From an uncultured Flavobacteriales bacterium (GTDB lineage Bacteria; Bacteroidota; Bacteroidia; Flavobacteriales_G; Salibacteraceae): 33,126 nucleotides of DNA. Location of the stretch: positions 1 to 33,126 of the forward strand of contig CAJVZZ010000028.1 in assembly GCA_913020435.1 (NCBI GenBank), given 5' to 3'. Shown here in pieces: positions 15,948 through 24,688 of the stretch. The notes under the pieces are model-generated. The model saw nothing but the letters and a program-made list of their open reading frames with translations. It was not told where the DNA came from and ran no database searches. A program made the translations under genes and the position numbers. Each line of letters begins with the position of its first letter. The first letter of the stretch is position 1.

Positions 15948-17300
15948 TTAATTTTTCTTAAATCGTTGATTGAAACCCTTATCCCCTCTCGATTGTGGTT
16001 TCTTGTATTTTGGCCCATGTCGTTTATATTTACTACCTAAATTAAGCTTTTGGTTTTTTGCTTTTTTCTCGTGAGTTCCTGCACCAGCTGTGCCATCTTG
16101 TTTTGAAATAATCGAAATCTCGCGAACCTTATGTTTTTCTTCTGGAGTCAATTCTTTTGAAACTTCTACCGCTTTAGGAAAATCTAAAACTGGAATTTTC
16201 AAATCCATTAAACCCTCTATCTGTTCTTTAAATAAAATTTCTTTTTCAGTAAAAAACAATATGGTTTTTCCCTCATTTCCGGCACGACCTGTCCTTCCAA
16301 TACGGTGCATATAGTTCTCTGGAAAATCGGGCGTATCAAAATTGATAACGTGAGAGGTATTCTCTATGTCTAGCCCTCGGGCCATTACGTCCGTAGAGAT
16401 CAGAATACGCTTCTCGCCTTCTTCAAACTGCTTTACAGAACGCAATCTAAAATTCTGCGATTTATTTGAATGTACTATTGACAGTTCAGAGCCCATGAAC
16501 TCTTCCATAGTTTCGTATAATCTATCGGCTTGACGTTTGCTCGACAAAAACACTAAAACTTTTGAGAATTGCTCAGTATCTCGCAACAAATGCATAAGCA
16601 AGTTTGCCTTTGTATAAAAATTAGGAACTGGATAACTACATTGTTCAATATTCTCTAGTGGAGTTCCACTAATTTCAATTGTAACTTTTTCTGGTTTCGT
16701 AAAAAAATCATCAATCAAAATACTAATGTCATTGGTCATTGTAGCCGAAAACATCGTGTTTTGACGCTTATCAGGCATAAGCTCGAACAAGTTTGTCAAT
16801 TGAAATCGGAAACCTAAATCGAGCATTACATCCACCTCATCAATTACCAATTTAGTAATGTTTTTCAATTGAATAGAACGCGTAAGCACCAAGTCATACA
16901 ATCTACCTGGAGTAGCAACCAAAATATCCATTCCATGAGATACGGCGATCTTTTGCGTATTGATATTTACACCGCCATATACACCGATAATCCTACAATT
17001 CATATACTTAGCATACGATTGCAGTTGTTCCGTAACCTGGACAACAAGTTCTCGTGTAGGGACTAAAATCAATACCCGAGGATGAATTTGTTCGGAATAC
17101 TTTAATTCTTGCAGAATAGGCAAGCTGTACGCCAGAGTTTTTCCAGTACCAGTTTGTGAAACCCCTACCATATCCTTCCCTGAACGAATTACAGAAAAGG
17201 CCATTACTTGAATAGGTGTAGGTTCCGTAAAGCCTAAATCAGTTACTGCATTTTGCAGCTGTTTAGATAAATTTAAATCAGAAAAAGTAAGTGATTCCAT
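15948..17300 (-). CDS. DEAD-box-type ATP-dependent RNA helicase with DEVD motif II
   Basis: 450 residues. Motifs in order: Q motif FTEPTPIQ (24-31), motif I SQTGTGKT (48-55), Ia PTRELV (81-86), Ib ATPGR, motif II DEVD (154-157), motif III SAT (185-187), motif V TDVMARGLDI and motif VI HRIGRTGRAG. Motif II reads DEVD where the family normally has DEAD; the catalytic Asp and Glu are kept. The last ~45 residues are strongly basic (KKAKNQK, SKYKRHGPKYKKPQSRGDK), a typical RNA-binding tail. It unwinds RNA in ribosome assembly or mRNA turnover; the exact target cannot be assigned. 36 bp downstream of the YheT hydrolase gene, same strand. Confidence 0.95.
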   Translation of the reverse strand: MESLTFSDLNLSKQLQNAVTDLGFTEPTPIQVMAFSVIRSGKDMVGVSQTGTGKTLAYSLPILQELKYSEQIHPRVLILVPTRELVVQVTEQLQSYAKYMNCRIIGVYGGVNINTQKIAVSHGMDILVATPGRLYDLVLTRSIQLKNITKLVIDEVDVMLDLGFRFQLTNLFELMPDKRQNTMFSATMTNDISILIDDFFTKPEKVTIEISGTPLENIEQCSYPVPNFYTKANLLMHLLRDTEQFSKVLVFLSSKRQADRLYETMEEFMGSELSIVHSNKSQNFRLRSVKQFEEGEKRILISTDVMARGLDIENTSHVINFDTPDFPENYMHRIGRTGRAGNEGKTILFFTEKEILFKEQIEGLMDLKIPVLDFPKAVEVSKELTPEEKHKVREISIISKQDGTAGAGTHEKKAKNQKLNLGSKYKRHGPKYKKPQSRGDKGFNQRFKKN

Positions 17301-17336
17301 GCCGTTAATTCTTCATGCAAAGAACCGCTTTTTATT

Positions 17337-18302
17337 TTACTTATCAGCCATTACAAATCGAAGTGCTAAACGCTCGGACCAAAGCGGTTTTGAAAAATCA
17401 AAACTTGCACCAAATCCTACATGGCCTCCATACTTTAAAGCTAAGAATGTAACGTTTGGATTTAATTCTGCTTCTTTATAAGGGTAACATTCTACTCCAA
17501 GAAAAGGATCATCCAACGCATTAACCGCTAGCGTTGGAATGCTGACTCCTTTTATAAATTGCTTTGAGCTGCATCGCTCCCAGTATTCGTTTGCATCCTT
17601 AAATCCGTGAATTGGAGCAGTATACAAATTATCAAAATCAATAAAAGACTTACATTGATTGACTTGCTCTTCGGAAATGCCTAGCTCGGGAAATTGATCA
17701 ATTTTTCTTTTGGTCTTTGATTTTAGTGACTTAAGAAATCGGCGCATGTAAATCCAATTCTTTCTTTTTGCCAGCTCCTTGGCCGAATCGGCTAATTGAA
17801 AAGGAACCGAAAAAGCAACCGCTTTTTTCAGCTTAGTAGAAATATCAACACTCTTTTCTCCAAGATATTTAACCAATACATTCCCGCCCAAACTAAATCC
17901 AATCGGTACAATTTCTTCGTAATCGGCTTGAATAAATTCAATTACAAAATCCAAATCATCTGTTTTCCCAGAATGATATGTGGTCGGTTTTTTGTTTATT
18001 TCTCCTGAACAACTCCGAAAATTCAAGACAACTGCATCGAATCCGTTTTGGTTAAAGATTTTAACCATTCCTTTTGCATATTGTTTATTCGAATTACCTT
18101 CTAAACCATGCAATAGAAGCATTATTTTTTTACTTCCAACTTTCGAAAAATCAAGATCTATAAAATCACCATCGGAAGTGATAACTCTTTCCCGATTGTA
18201 ACTAACGTCGGCTACAATTCTTTTCTGATTGGTTAGAATTGTATTCAGGTTTCCACTTTTCAGAAGAAACGAAGGCTTAAGAGATTCGTATTCAAATAAC
18301 AT
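17337..18302 (-). CDS. Alpha/beta hydrolase, YheT (UPF0017) family
   Basis: 321 residues from the ATG at 18302; the in-frame TTG at 18320 would add six residues and is less likely. Conserved features: the oxyanion-region motif LLLHGLEGNSN, the nucleophile elbow GFSLGGN with Ser137, ALDDPFLG as the acid-residue region and KYGGHVGFG near the C terminus with the catalytic His. The family is a group of esterase-like hydrolases with few characterised members. No signal peptide. It begins 32 bp after the dioxygenase stop and ends 36 bp before the helicase start, so the genes read as one transcript; no functional link between a surface dioxygenase, this hydrolase and a helicase is evident. Confidence 0.92.
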   Translation of the reverse strand: MLFEYESLKPSFLLKSGNLNTILTNQKRIVADVSYNRERVITSDGDFIDLDFSKVGSKKIMLLLHGLEGNSNKQYAKGMVKIFNQNGFDAVVLNFRSCSGEINKKPTTYHSGKTDDLDFVIEFIQADYEEIVPIGFSLGGNVLVKYLGEKSVDISTKLKKAVAFSVPFQLADSAKELAKRKNWIYMRRFLKSLKSKTKRKIDQFPELGISEEQVNQCKSFIDFDNLYTAPIHGFKDANEYWERCSSKQFIKGVSIPTLAVNALDDPFLGVECYPYKEAELNPNVTFLALKYGGHVGFGASFDFSKPLWSERLALRFVMADK

Positions 18303-18334
18303 TGCCACAAAAATCGACAATTCAAATTATTCAA

Positions 18335-19300
18335 CTACATTTTTATTCCTTTCAAATAATGCACTTGTAATTCGTTAATTTTCAATGCGATAAAATAACT
18401 TCCCGTTGGTAAGTCGGCAGGAACATTCCACGATACCGAGTATTTTCCAGCTTCAAAATGCTCTTCTTTTAAGTTGGCTACTTGATTTCCCAACATATCA
18501 AAAACCACAACACTGGCTTGAGCAGAGTTAAATACGCCAAATTCAATTTTAACTTGATCTTGAAATGGATTTGGAGCTAATCCGTACAGCATTCCTTTGT
18601 CTTGATAAATACTATAGATTCCTGTTTTTTCTCCATTACCTGTTCCTCCGTCAACTGTTACACCATCTCCTTCGACTGCAATATCCCAAGTTCCAACAAA
18701 AACCCCGTTACCTCTATCCACTAATTGAATTATGCGATGAGTAGCATCGTATGTACCCGATGCAATGGAAGCCGCTGCATCGCCTGGAATATCGGTGTCT
18801 CCTTGAAAATACAACTGCGTAATTACAGTTGGCTTTCCTGGTGGTGTGATTCTAAAATGAATATGAGAAGGTCGATATTTAGTTCCATTTAAATACTTAC
18901 CAGGCTTTATGGTTTCAAATTCATAGAAACCTTGAGCATTAGATTTCGTTGTTCCACGCAAATTATAACCGACACTATCATAAGCTCCTGAATCATCAGC
19001 ATGCCAAACATCAACCAACGTGTCGGGAATTGGATTACAGTCCAAGTCCATCACACGACCAGAAATTATGATCCGGGTTCCAGCCTCAGCATTTCTGGCA
19101 AGTGCTTTATTGTCTATCGATGGCGGGTTCGCGGTATAAAAAGGTCCTTGACCATATCTATCTAATGTAGTTTCATTACAATCTTGTATTTCTTCCGATA
19201 CTCCTTCTTTGGATAAAACTGTTAGTGGTAAAACACCAAGCGCCAAAGCACTTAGAGTAGTATTTTTTAGAAATTTTCTACGTGTGTTTTCAGTTTTCAT
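18335..19300 (-). CDS. Intradiol ring-cleavage dioxygenase-like protein with Tat-type signal and T9SS sorting domain
   Basis: 321 residues in three parts. The N terminus has the twin-arginine motif TRRKFLK (6-12) followed by a hydrophobic stretch (TTLSALALGVLPLTVLS). Residues about 45-215 are the catalytic fold of protocatechuate 3,4-dioxygenase: RPSHIHFRI holds His146 and His148, and the Tyr ligands are probably Tyr142 and Tyr107 or Tyr112, the set that binds ferric iron in the family. Residues about 240-321 (LAPNPFQDQVKIEF, VVVFDMLGNQV, LPTGSYFIALKIN) are a type A T9SS C-terminal sorting domain. Known intradiol dioxygenases open catechol rings between the two hydroxyls. The protein would be exported and then attached to or released from the cell surface. 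The AraC regulator upstream, 64 bp away, may control it. Confidence 0.9.
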   Translation of the reverse strand: MKTENTRRKFLKNTTLSALALGVLPLTVLSKEGVSEEIQDCNETTLDRYGQGPFYTANPPSIDNKALARNAEAGTRIIISGRVMDLDCNPIPDTLVDVWHADDSGAYDSVGYNLRGTTKSNAQGFYEFETIKPGKYLNGTKYRPSHIHFRITPPGKPTVITQLYFQGDTDIPGDAAASIASGTYDATHRIIQLVDRGNGVFVGTWDIAVEGDGVTVDGGTGNGEKTGIYSIYQDKGMLYGLAPNPFQDQVKIEFGVFNSAQASVVVFDMLGNQVANLKEEHFEAGKYSVSWNVPADLPTGSYFIALKINELQVHYLKGIKM

Positions 19301-19302
19301 AC

Positions 19303-19348
19303 TTCGGAATTAAATTACTTAGCAAAGAAGCCTATTAATACTTCCGAA
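19303..19348. promoter_or_regulatory. Possible operator: spaced 7-bp inverted repeat upstream of the dioxygenase
   Basis: TTCGGAA at 19303-19309 and TTCCGAA at 19342-19348 lie just before the dioxygenase ATG, in the only gap between it and the AraC gene. The arms are exact but short, and no matched promoter is seen; function is conjecture. Confidence 0.25.
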
Positions 19349-19364
19349 CACTTGCACTGTTCTA

Positions 19365-20213
19365 CTAATCGCTTGCACTTTTATATTCGGCTTTGAATTG
19401 ACTCGGTGATAAACCTGTGTGCTTTTTGAAAAATCGATTAAAATAAGCCACATCTACAAACCCACATTCTAAGCTAACTTCTTTGATCTGTTTTGAAGTA
19501 TAAACCAACATTCGTTTTGCCCCCAAGACCTTTCTTTCGTGTAATAATTGCAATGCAGTTTTGCCCGTTTCCTTTTTGCAAATTTGATTGAGTCGAGTAA
19601 CTTGAATTTTCAAAGAAGAAGCTATTTCATCAATATTATTAGCTTCTAAACCAATCAATTTAATAGTATTTCTAAAAGCATTAAATTCTGAAGATACTGT
19701 GCTAGTTGGCTGAGTTACTTTTTTAGAATAAGCTTCGCGAAGTCTTGCCAAGAATGCCAAAAACAGAAACTTACTTATATCGAGAGATTTCGTTTTTAAA
19801 GATTTCCGCACTTGAATTAGCATTTCGTTCAAATCAGCTAAATCTGCAGTTGCTGGTTTCAATATAGGGTCGGCTCCAGTTCTAAAAAACGATAGTGAAT
19901 TTAATAATTGCATTTCCGTTTCACTTCCACTAAACAACTCTTCTGGAAAAGTAAAAACATCGCCTTTCGTCTCTTCTCCAAAATCTACTCTATGCACTCT
20001 TCCTTTTCCTACAAAATGAAAGGAATTCGGAATGGTTTTATATTTCACAAAATCTATCTCATGTGCTCCTGAACCTTCTTCAATAAAAAGAACTTGAAAG
20101 AAATTGTGACGATGCGCTACCTCAGAATATCGGACATCAACTTTTATTCTTCTCGAAGAAATATAGGCTCTTGAAAGGCCGTACTTGTGCGTAGGTATGT
20201 CTTGTTTAATCAA
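19365..20213 (-). CDS. AraC family transcriptional regulator
   Basis: 282 residues. The N-terminal ~100 residues (SEVAHRHNFFQVLFIEEGSG) are a cupin-type effector-binding region of the AraC family. The C-terminal ~100 residues hold two helix-turn-helix units: IDEIASSLKIQVTRLNQICKKE and then IKEVSLECGFVDVAYFNRFFKK with the usual GLSPSQFK end. Such proteins bind DNA as activators in response to a small molecule. The only start in this frame after the upstream stop is TTG at 20213 (MIKQDIPTHK), which suggests weak translation. Its position directly upstream of the dioxygenase suggests it regulates that gene, with an aromatic compound as a plausible signal (inference). Confidence 0.92.
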   Translation of the reverse strand: MIKQDIPTHKYGLSRAYISSRRIKVDVRYSEVAHRHNFFQVLFIEEGSGAHEIDFVKYKTIPNSFHFVGKGRVHRVDFGEETKGDVFTFPEELFSGSETEMQLLNSLSFFRTGADPILKPATADLADLNEMLIQVRKSLKTKSLDISKFLFLAFLARLREAYSKKVTQPTSTVSSEFNAFRNTIKLIGLEANNIDEIASSLKIQVTRLNQICKKETGKTALQLLHERKVLGAKRMLVYTSKQIKEVSLECGFVDVAYFNRFFKKHTGLSPSQFKAEYKSASD

Positions 20214-20467
20214 AATTTAATATTGTTCTAGTACTATGTACACGCAAGTTATTAATTCGTTGGTTATGATTCAACAGTTTTTATAAATTTGGAAAAGAAC
20301 GAGTTTAATCCAAAATAGACTTTCTGAATATTTCGTGTAGTTCACTAATTCGCTTTTCCAAATTCTGCAATAATTCTATAAAATATGCCAATTAGGCATA
20401 ATTAAATACCTGATTCATCTATATCAACCTTTTTATTATCAGCACCTTGGCCCATAATCCAACTATT
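20214..20467. other. AraC upstream region: two inverted repeats, no gene
   Basis: No coding region is evident. AATTTGGAAAAG (20286-20297) has its exact reverse complement at 20353-20364, separated by 55 bp. A second hairpin, TATGCC-AATTA-GGCATA, lies at 20384-20400. Either could be a binding site for the AraC protein; neither matches a motif I know. Confidence 0.4.
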
Positions 20468-21439
20468 ATGAAATTTTAAAATTTTTTCAAAGTCAATTTA
20501 TTATTAATTGTTGTGGTGCTTTTTGGGTTGTAACATCAAGGATATTCGCAGAGTTGCTCAACACCAACCTACGATCAGCTGATACCTGATTTATATCCTC
20601 CAAGAACAATACGGGTTGCTATACATTACGTGCACCAGAATAGTGCTAACGATACTACCAATGCGCAAAACAAACCATTTTGAAGAAGTAGATTATGGCA
20701 TCTTCTCTGAAGGAAAAACACTCTACTCCAACCAAGGTCTAACCTACAAATGCAATGAGTTTGAACACAACACAATAGAAGTATACGACTTGTTTGTTAG
20801 AGAGGGAACTATTGATAAGGTCCAAGGGCTTTGTGTCCCTATCGATGCAGCCCAATCCAACTGCGATACCAACCGGGAATTTCTTAAGCCATACTCGCAC
20901 TTATTCAACAAGCGCTATTGAAGTTTATCCCGTTTTAAAGACGAAAATAAGTTACACTCATCATTTTGAAGCAAGCAGAAGACCTTTTACCCCTGATTGA
21001 TTTAGCGCCACCAATGTGTTCGCGATAAGTTGTCAAGTAGGGCACTCAACAACCCTATCTTGCCTCTTCAGTAATATATTCGCTTGTACAAAAGCAGTCT
21101 TTAACGCTTCCCAACAGACGGTTCAGTCGACTTACAATTACCACAAGGATGAGTTTAACACTTCTAAAACTAATTATGAAACTGTTTTAGACGGTGGTAG
21201 TATCCTTTATTTAAAATCAGATATTGATTCAATTATAGGACTCGGAGACTCGGTTAACGTTTTCCTATAATGAATACGGTGTTAGTATTACCAAATTGAA
21301 CGAGCAACAGGTTAAATCAGTAAATTATCAAGTAACTAAAACATTGAACGTTTCTAGTTTAACCTCTGGTGTTTATTTTATTTCAGTCTATCTAGACAAG
21401 ACTATAATTGCAAACGAAAAACTGATTATCTGTAAATAA
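20468..21439 (+). pseudogene. Decayed T9SS-exported protein gene (signal peptide and sorting domain remain)
   Basis: Frame starting ATG 20468 reads MKF, stop, then a hydrophobic signal-like stretch (LLLIVVVLFGL), stop, then HQGYSQSCSTPTYDQLIPDL and PPRTIRVAIHYVHQ, ending in a third stop at about 20683. Coding-like sequence continues in a second frame (EGKTLYSNQGLTYKCNEF, DKVQGLCVPIDAAQSNC, to 20921) and a third (TVQSTYNYHKDEFNTSK, to 21270). The last part returns to the first frame with SSLTSGVYFISVYLDKT and EKLIICK, stop 21437-21439, which is the end of a T9SS type A sorting domain. So an original protein of about 320 residues has acquired several stops and frameshifts. I do not recognise the catalytic or binding domain. 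Confidence 0.7.
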
Positions 21440-21471
21440 ACTAATCCTGTATAATAAAAGTAGGTTTTGCA

Positions 21472-23511
21472 TCAAATAGTTTTCCCTACCCCTAACTTCA
21501 ATTTATCGTCCAATAGCATTTTCTTTAATTCTTTTGGTTTCTTTTTGTTGAAAATATAATTGTATTTAGATACTCCTTTTTGCAATAATTCCTGTAGCTC
21601 GCTATCACTTATTGTGATTCCCTTGTATTCAAACGGTAAAGTGAACTTGCACCCTTTTTTCCAATCCGAACATCCCCAAGCAGTCTTTCCTCTGATCAAA
21701 TGACCTATTTCACACTTCGGGCAACTTGTTTGTTTTTCCTTGTATTGCTGGCTTTTGACTTGCTCGGTTAGTTCTCGAACCATCTGATTCAATTCTTCTT
21801 TGAATTGTTTGATATCAAATTCGCCACGTTCAATATCTCTTATTTTCTTTTCCCAAACCCCCGTTAGCTCAGCAGATTTTAAAAGATCGGTTTCAATCAA
21901 ATCAATCAATTCTTTACCAGTAGCAGTGGCCATTATACGCTTCTTTTGGCGCACCAAGTATTTCCGAGAAAATAGTTTTTCAATAATGTTTGCTCGTGTA
22001 GACGGCCGGCCGATTCCGTTATCTTTCATCAAGTCACGCAGCTCATCATCGTCTACTTGTTTGCCTGCAGACTCCATGGCTCTCAATAAAGTCGCCTCAG
22101 TAAAATAACTAGGAGCTTTAGTCTGTTTTTCAACCAATTCAGGTTCGTGCGGTCCTTTTTCTCCTTTTTCAAAAACAGGCATTACCTGCTCTTCATTTTG
22201 AGATTTAGTGTCCTTACTTTTTGATTCAAACAAGACTCTCCAACCCGGTTCCAGAATTTGTTTTCCTGCAGCACGAAACTCATGCTTCAAAGCCATCCCT
22301 AAAACGGTTGTATTGCTCACAATACAATCGGGATGAAAAACCGCAATAAACCGTCTTGTTATCAAATCGTAGGTTTTCTTCTGCTCCAAACTTAATCCAA
22401 CTTTAGAAGGATCTTCTCCTGTAGGAATTATGGCATGGTGATCCGTTACTTTTTTGTCGTTAAAAACCTTGGTCGATTTTCTGATTTTCTTACCCAACAA
22501 CGGCTCCGTAAACTTGGCATATGCAATCAAATTCTTAAGAATTCTAGCAATTTTAGGGTAAACATCATTTGGCAAATAGGCCGTATCCACCCTAGGGTAA
22601 GTAACTAGTTTTTGTTCGTACAAATACTGCACGTAAGTCAAAGTTTCTTCAGCTGTGTAGCCAAACTTCTTGTTGCATTCTACTTGTATCGACGTTAAAT
22701 CGAATAACGAAGGAGCCAATTCTTTTCCTTCTTTTTGGGTGTAGGATTTTATCTCGAAATCAACCTCTTTTATAGAGTTAATGAATTCTTCTCCCTTCTC
22801 TTTCTCCTTTAACTTTCCTTTGGTTCCTGCAAATTCTACATCACGATAAATGGTTTTTAAATCAAAGTATGTTTCTGATATAAATGCGTCTATTTCCTTT
22901 TGGCGCTCTACAATTAATGCCAAGGTTGGGGTTTGTACTCTACCTACAGAAAAAACCTGTTTGAAAGCTCCGAACTTCAATGTGTACAATCGTGTTGCAT
23001 TCATTCCCAACAACCAATCTCCAATTGCCCTTGCTGTTCCTGCAGCATACAAATTATCGTACTTACTTCCTTCTTTTAGGTTTTCAAATCCTTCTTGAAT
23101 TGCTTCTTTGGTCAACGAAGAAATCCAAAGTCTTTTTATTGGTTTTTTGTTTTTGGCTTTCGATAATACCCAGCGTTGAATCAGTTCTCCTTCTTGGCCA
23201 GCATCACCGCAGTTTATTACTTCATCGCAGTTTTGAACTAAATGAGCAATGGTGTCAAATTGCTTTTTTACGCCTCCGTTTTCAATGAGCTTAATTCCAA
23301 AATTTTCAGGAATCATAGGCAACGTGTTTATGTCCCATTGTTTCCAATCTGGAGTATAATCCGCCGGTTCTTTTAACGTACACAAATGTCCAAATGTCCA
23401 AGAAACCCAATAACCATTACCCTCCCAATAGCCATCATTTCGATTTGTTGCTCCAATAATTTGGGCTATGTCTTTAGCGACACTGGGTTTCTCGGCAATA
23501 CATAATTTCAT
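21472..23511 (-). CDS. topB: DNA topoisomerase III
   Basis: 679 residues from the ATG at 23511 (MKLCIAEKPSVAKDIA); an in-frame TTG three codons upstream is not preferred. A type IA topoisomerase that decatenates and relaxes DNA. The toprim domain has Glu6/Lys7 and the acidic motif DAGQEGE (103-109), the form common in Bacteroidota instead of DxDxEGE. The active-site tyrosine is Tyr305 in KLVTYPRVDT, and IGRPSTRANIIEKL follows. At the C terminus a zinc-ribbon-like repeat CPKCEIGHLIRGKTAWGCSD with a later Cys is present. It stands between two decayed genes and has no same-strand partner within 1 kb. Confidence 0.95.
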   Translation of the reverse strand: MKLCIAEKPSVAKDIAQIIGATNRNDGYWEGNGYWVSWTFGHLCTLKEPADYTPDWKQWDINTLPMIPENFGIKLIENGGVKKQFDTIAHLVQNCDEVINCGDAGQEGELIQRWVLSKAKNKKPIKRLWISSLTKEAIQEGFENLKEGSKYDNLYAAGTARAIGDWLLGMNATRLYTLKFGAFKQVFSVGRVQTPTLALIVERQKEIDAFISETYFDLKTIYRDVEFAGTKGKLKEKEKGEEFINSIKEVDFEIKSYTQKEGKELAPSLFDLTSIQVECNKKFGYTAEETLTYVQYLYEQKLVTYPRVDTAYLPNDVYPKIARILKNLIAYAKFTEPLLGKKIRKSTKVFNDKKVTDHHAIIPTGEDPSKVGLSLEQKKTYDLITRRFIAVFHPDCIVSNTTVLGMALKHEFRAAGKQILEPGWRVLFESKSKDTKSQNEEQVMPVFEKGEKGPHEPELVEKQTKAPSYFTEATLLRAMESAGKQVDDDELRDLMKDNGIGRPSTRANIIEKLFSRKYLVRQKKRIMATATGKELIDLIETDLLKSAELTGVWEKKIRDIERGEFDIKQFKEELNQMVRELTEQVKSQQYKEKQTSCPKCEIGHLIRGKTAWGCSDWKKGCKFTLPFEYKGITISDSELQELLQKGVSKYNYIFNKKKPKELKKMLLDDKLKLGVGKTI

Positions 23512-23520
23512 CCAGTCCAA

Positions 23521-24102
23521 AGCTCATGTTCTAGATTGATTCTGGCAAGAAATAATGTCAATTTAATAAGGAAGTTTTCAGCCTTGAATTCACAACCTAT
23601 ATTATCGAATTAATTATAATTCACGAGTTTAAACGGCAACCCTGATAATCCTCCCTAACCTTGAGCTAACATCGAATCAAAAATTAACATTAACACATCT
23701 GAATTTCAATGAGTTATCGATTTTTTCATTTTTCAAATTTTGAGCAACTCGCCGACCAACCAACCAACCAACCATACTACTTTGCGATTCCTCTAAAATT
23801 TTCTCAAAAACCCAAGCTTCAATTATTTGGTAAGACAGAAATCCCAGAAGGTTTTAGATTTGAAGCATTAGTTGCTAAAAACTACAAAAAAAGAATAAAT
23901 AGAAGCTTATGAAATATTAAAACAAAAAGCAATCTAAAAAAATTCAACGACGGTTAAAGAGCAAGAGTAGCATAAAGGAAGTTGAGTTTGATTGGCAATA
24001 TGTTGAAAAGCTGATAATCTTTATTTCCTAGAACTAGGTAGTTTTACTAATACTACAGAAAAGAATAAAAGTATTGCTTTTTAAACAACATAAACTTTGA
24101 AA
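23521..24102. other. Low-information region with (ACCA)5 repeat and a 67-codon open frame
   Basis: The first ~190 bases show no gene, promoter or terminator I can support. An open frame at 23709-23912 (MSYRFFHFSNFEQL... to NRSL) carries a perfect tetranucleotide repeat, (ACCA)5 at 23755-23774, encoding QPTNQP. Just after it another frame reads EAYEILKQKAI before a stop. These may be the worn 5' part of the PAS/kinase remnant that follows, but I cannot link them firmly. No conserved family recognised. Confidence 0.4.
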
Positions 24103-24688
24103 CATGCTGAGCTAATTGGAGGAATAGGAAGCTGGTGGGGATATCCTGAAATACTTGAAAATCAATAGAGCGAAGGAGCCTCCAAACTTGGGGAGCGGAT
24201 TGCATCGAGACACCTCCGCAGATCTCTTGGGTGTTAAAACAAATACATCCTGAATACTCCGATAAAGTACTCAATGCTCTAAACATAGTTGGTATAGATA
24301 GACAGAATCCTAAATTCAATTTCCAATTGCGTATCGATAAAAAACTACCTTACTGATAATTCTTCATCCGAGTTAGACCTTAGATTGTTAATTGAGCAGT
24401 TGTTGAAATAAAAGGTATCAGACTTGAAATCAATGATTTGGTGCATTACCAAATTGAACTTGAAAAGCAAAATGAATCCTTAAATCTGAAAAGTGAATAA
24501 AATCGGAATATGTTGGGTTGAACTCCAATTACATTTGAGGTCCGTTGCACAATAATCTTAGTCTGACTGAACTCGAAAAGCACAATACAGTGAATCACTC
24601 AGAATTCGTGAATCACGATAAGAAATCTGCAGCTAAGCTGGTTGCTGCATTGAGAAGAGTAAATGAGAGTTCAGTAATTGTAGATTAA
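24103..24688 (+). pseudogene. Remnant of a PAS-domain sensor protein with HisKA-like end
   Basis: Three fragments in three frames. From 24103: HAELIGGIGSWWGYPEIL, the opening strand of a PAS domain. From 24201 to 24356: QISWVLKQIHPEYSDKVLNA followed by PKFNFQLRI, a PAS_3-like continuation with the HPxxxDxV pattern. From 24524 to 24688: SNYI-stop-GPLHNNLSLTELEK and EFVNHDKKSAAKLVAALRRV, matching the dimerisation helices of Bacteroidota PAS sensors, where HxIRGPL is usual; the TGA at 24536 replaces the expected Arg codon (CGA). No intact ATPase domain follows; the fragment overlaps the convergent ABC-F stop by 3 bp. Assignment rests on pattern memory. Confidence 0.6.

Noticed and set aside
24053-24319. 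88-residue minus-strand gene opposite the sensor remnant
   Set aside because: It is antisense to the PAS-like fragments, which match a known domain in order; the minus frame matches nothing.
20214-24688. Mobile element or genomic island between the AraC and ABC-F genes
   Set aside because: No transposase, integrase, terminal inverted repeats, target duplication or tRNA is visible; the decayed genes and topB suffice to explain the region.
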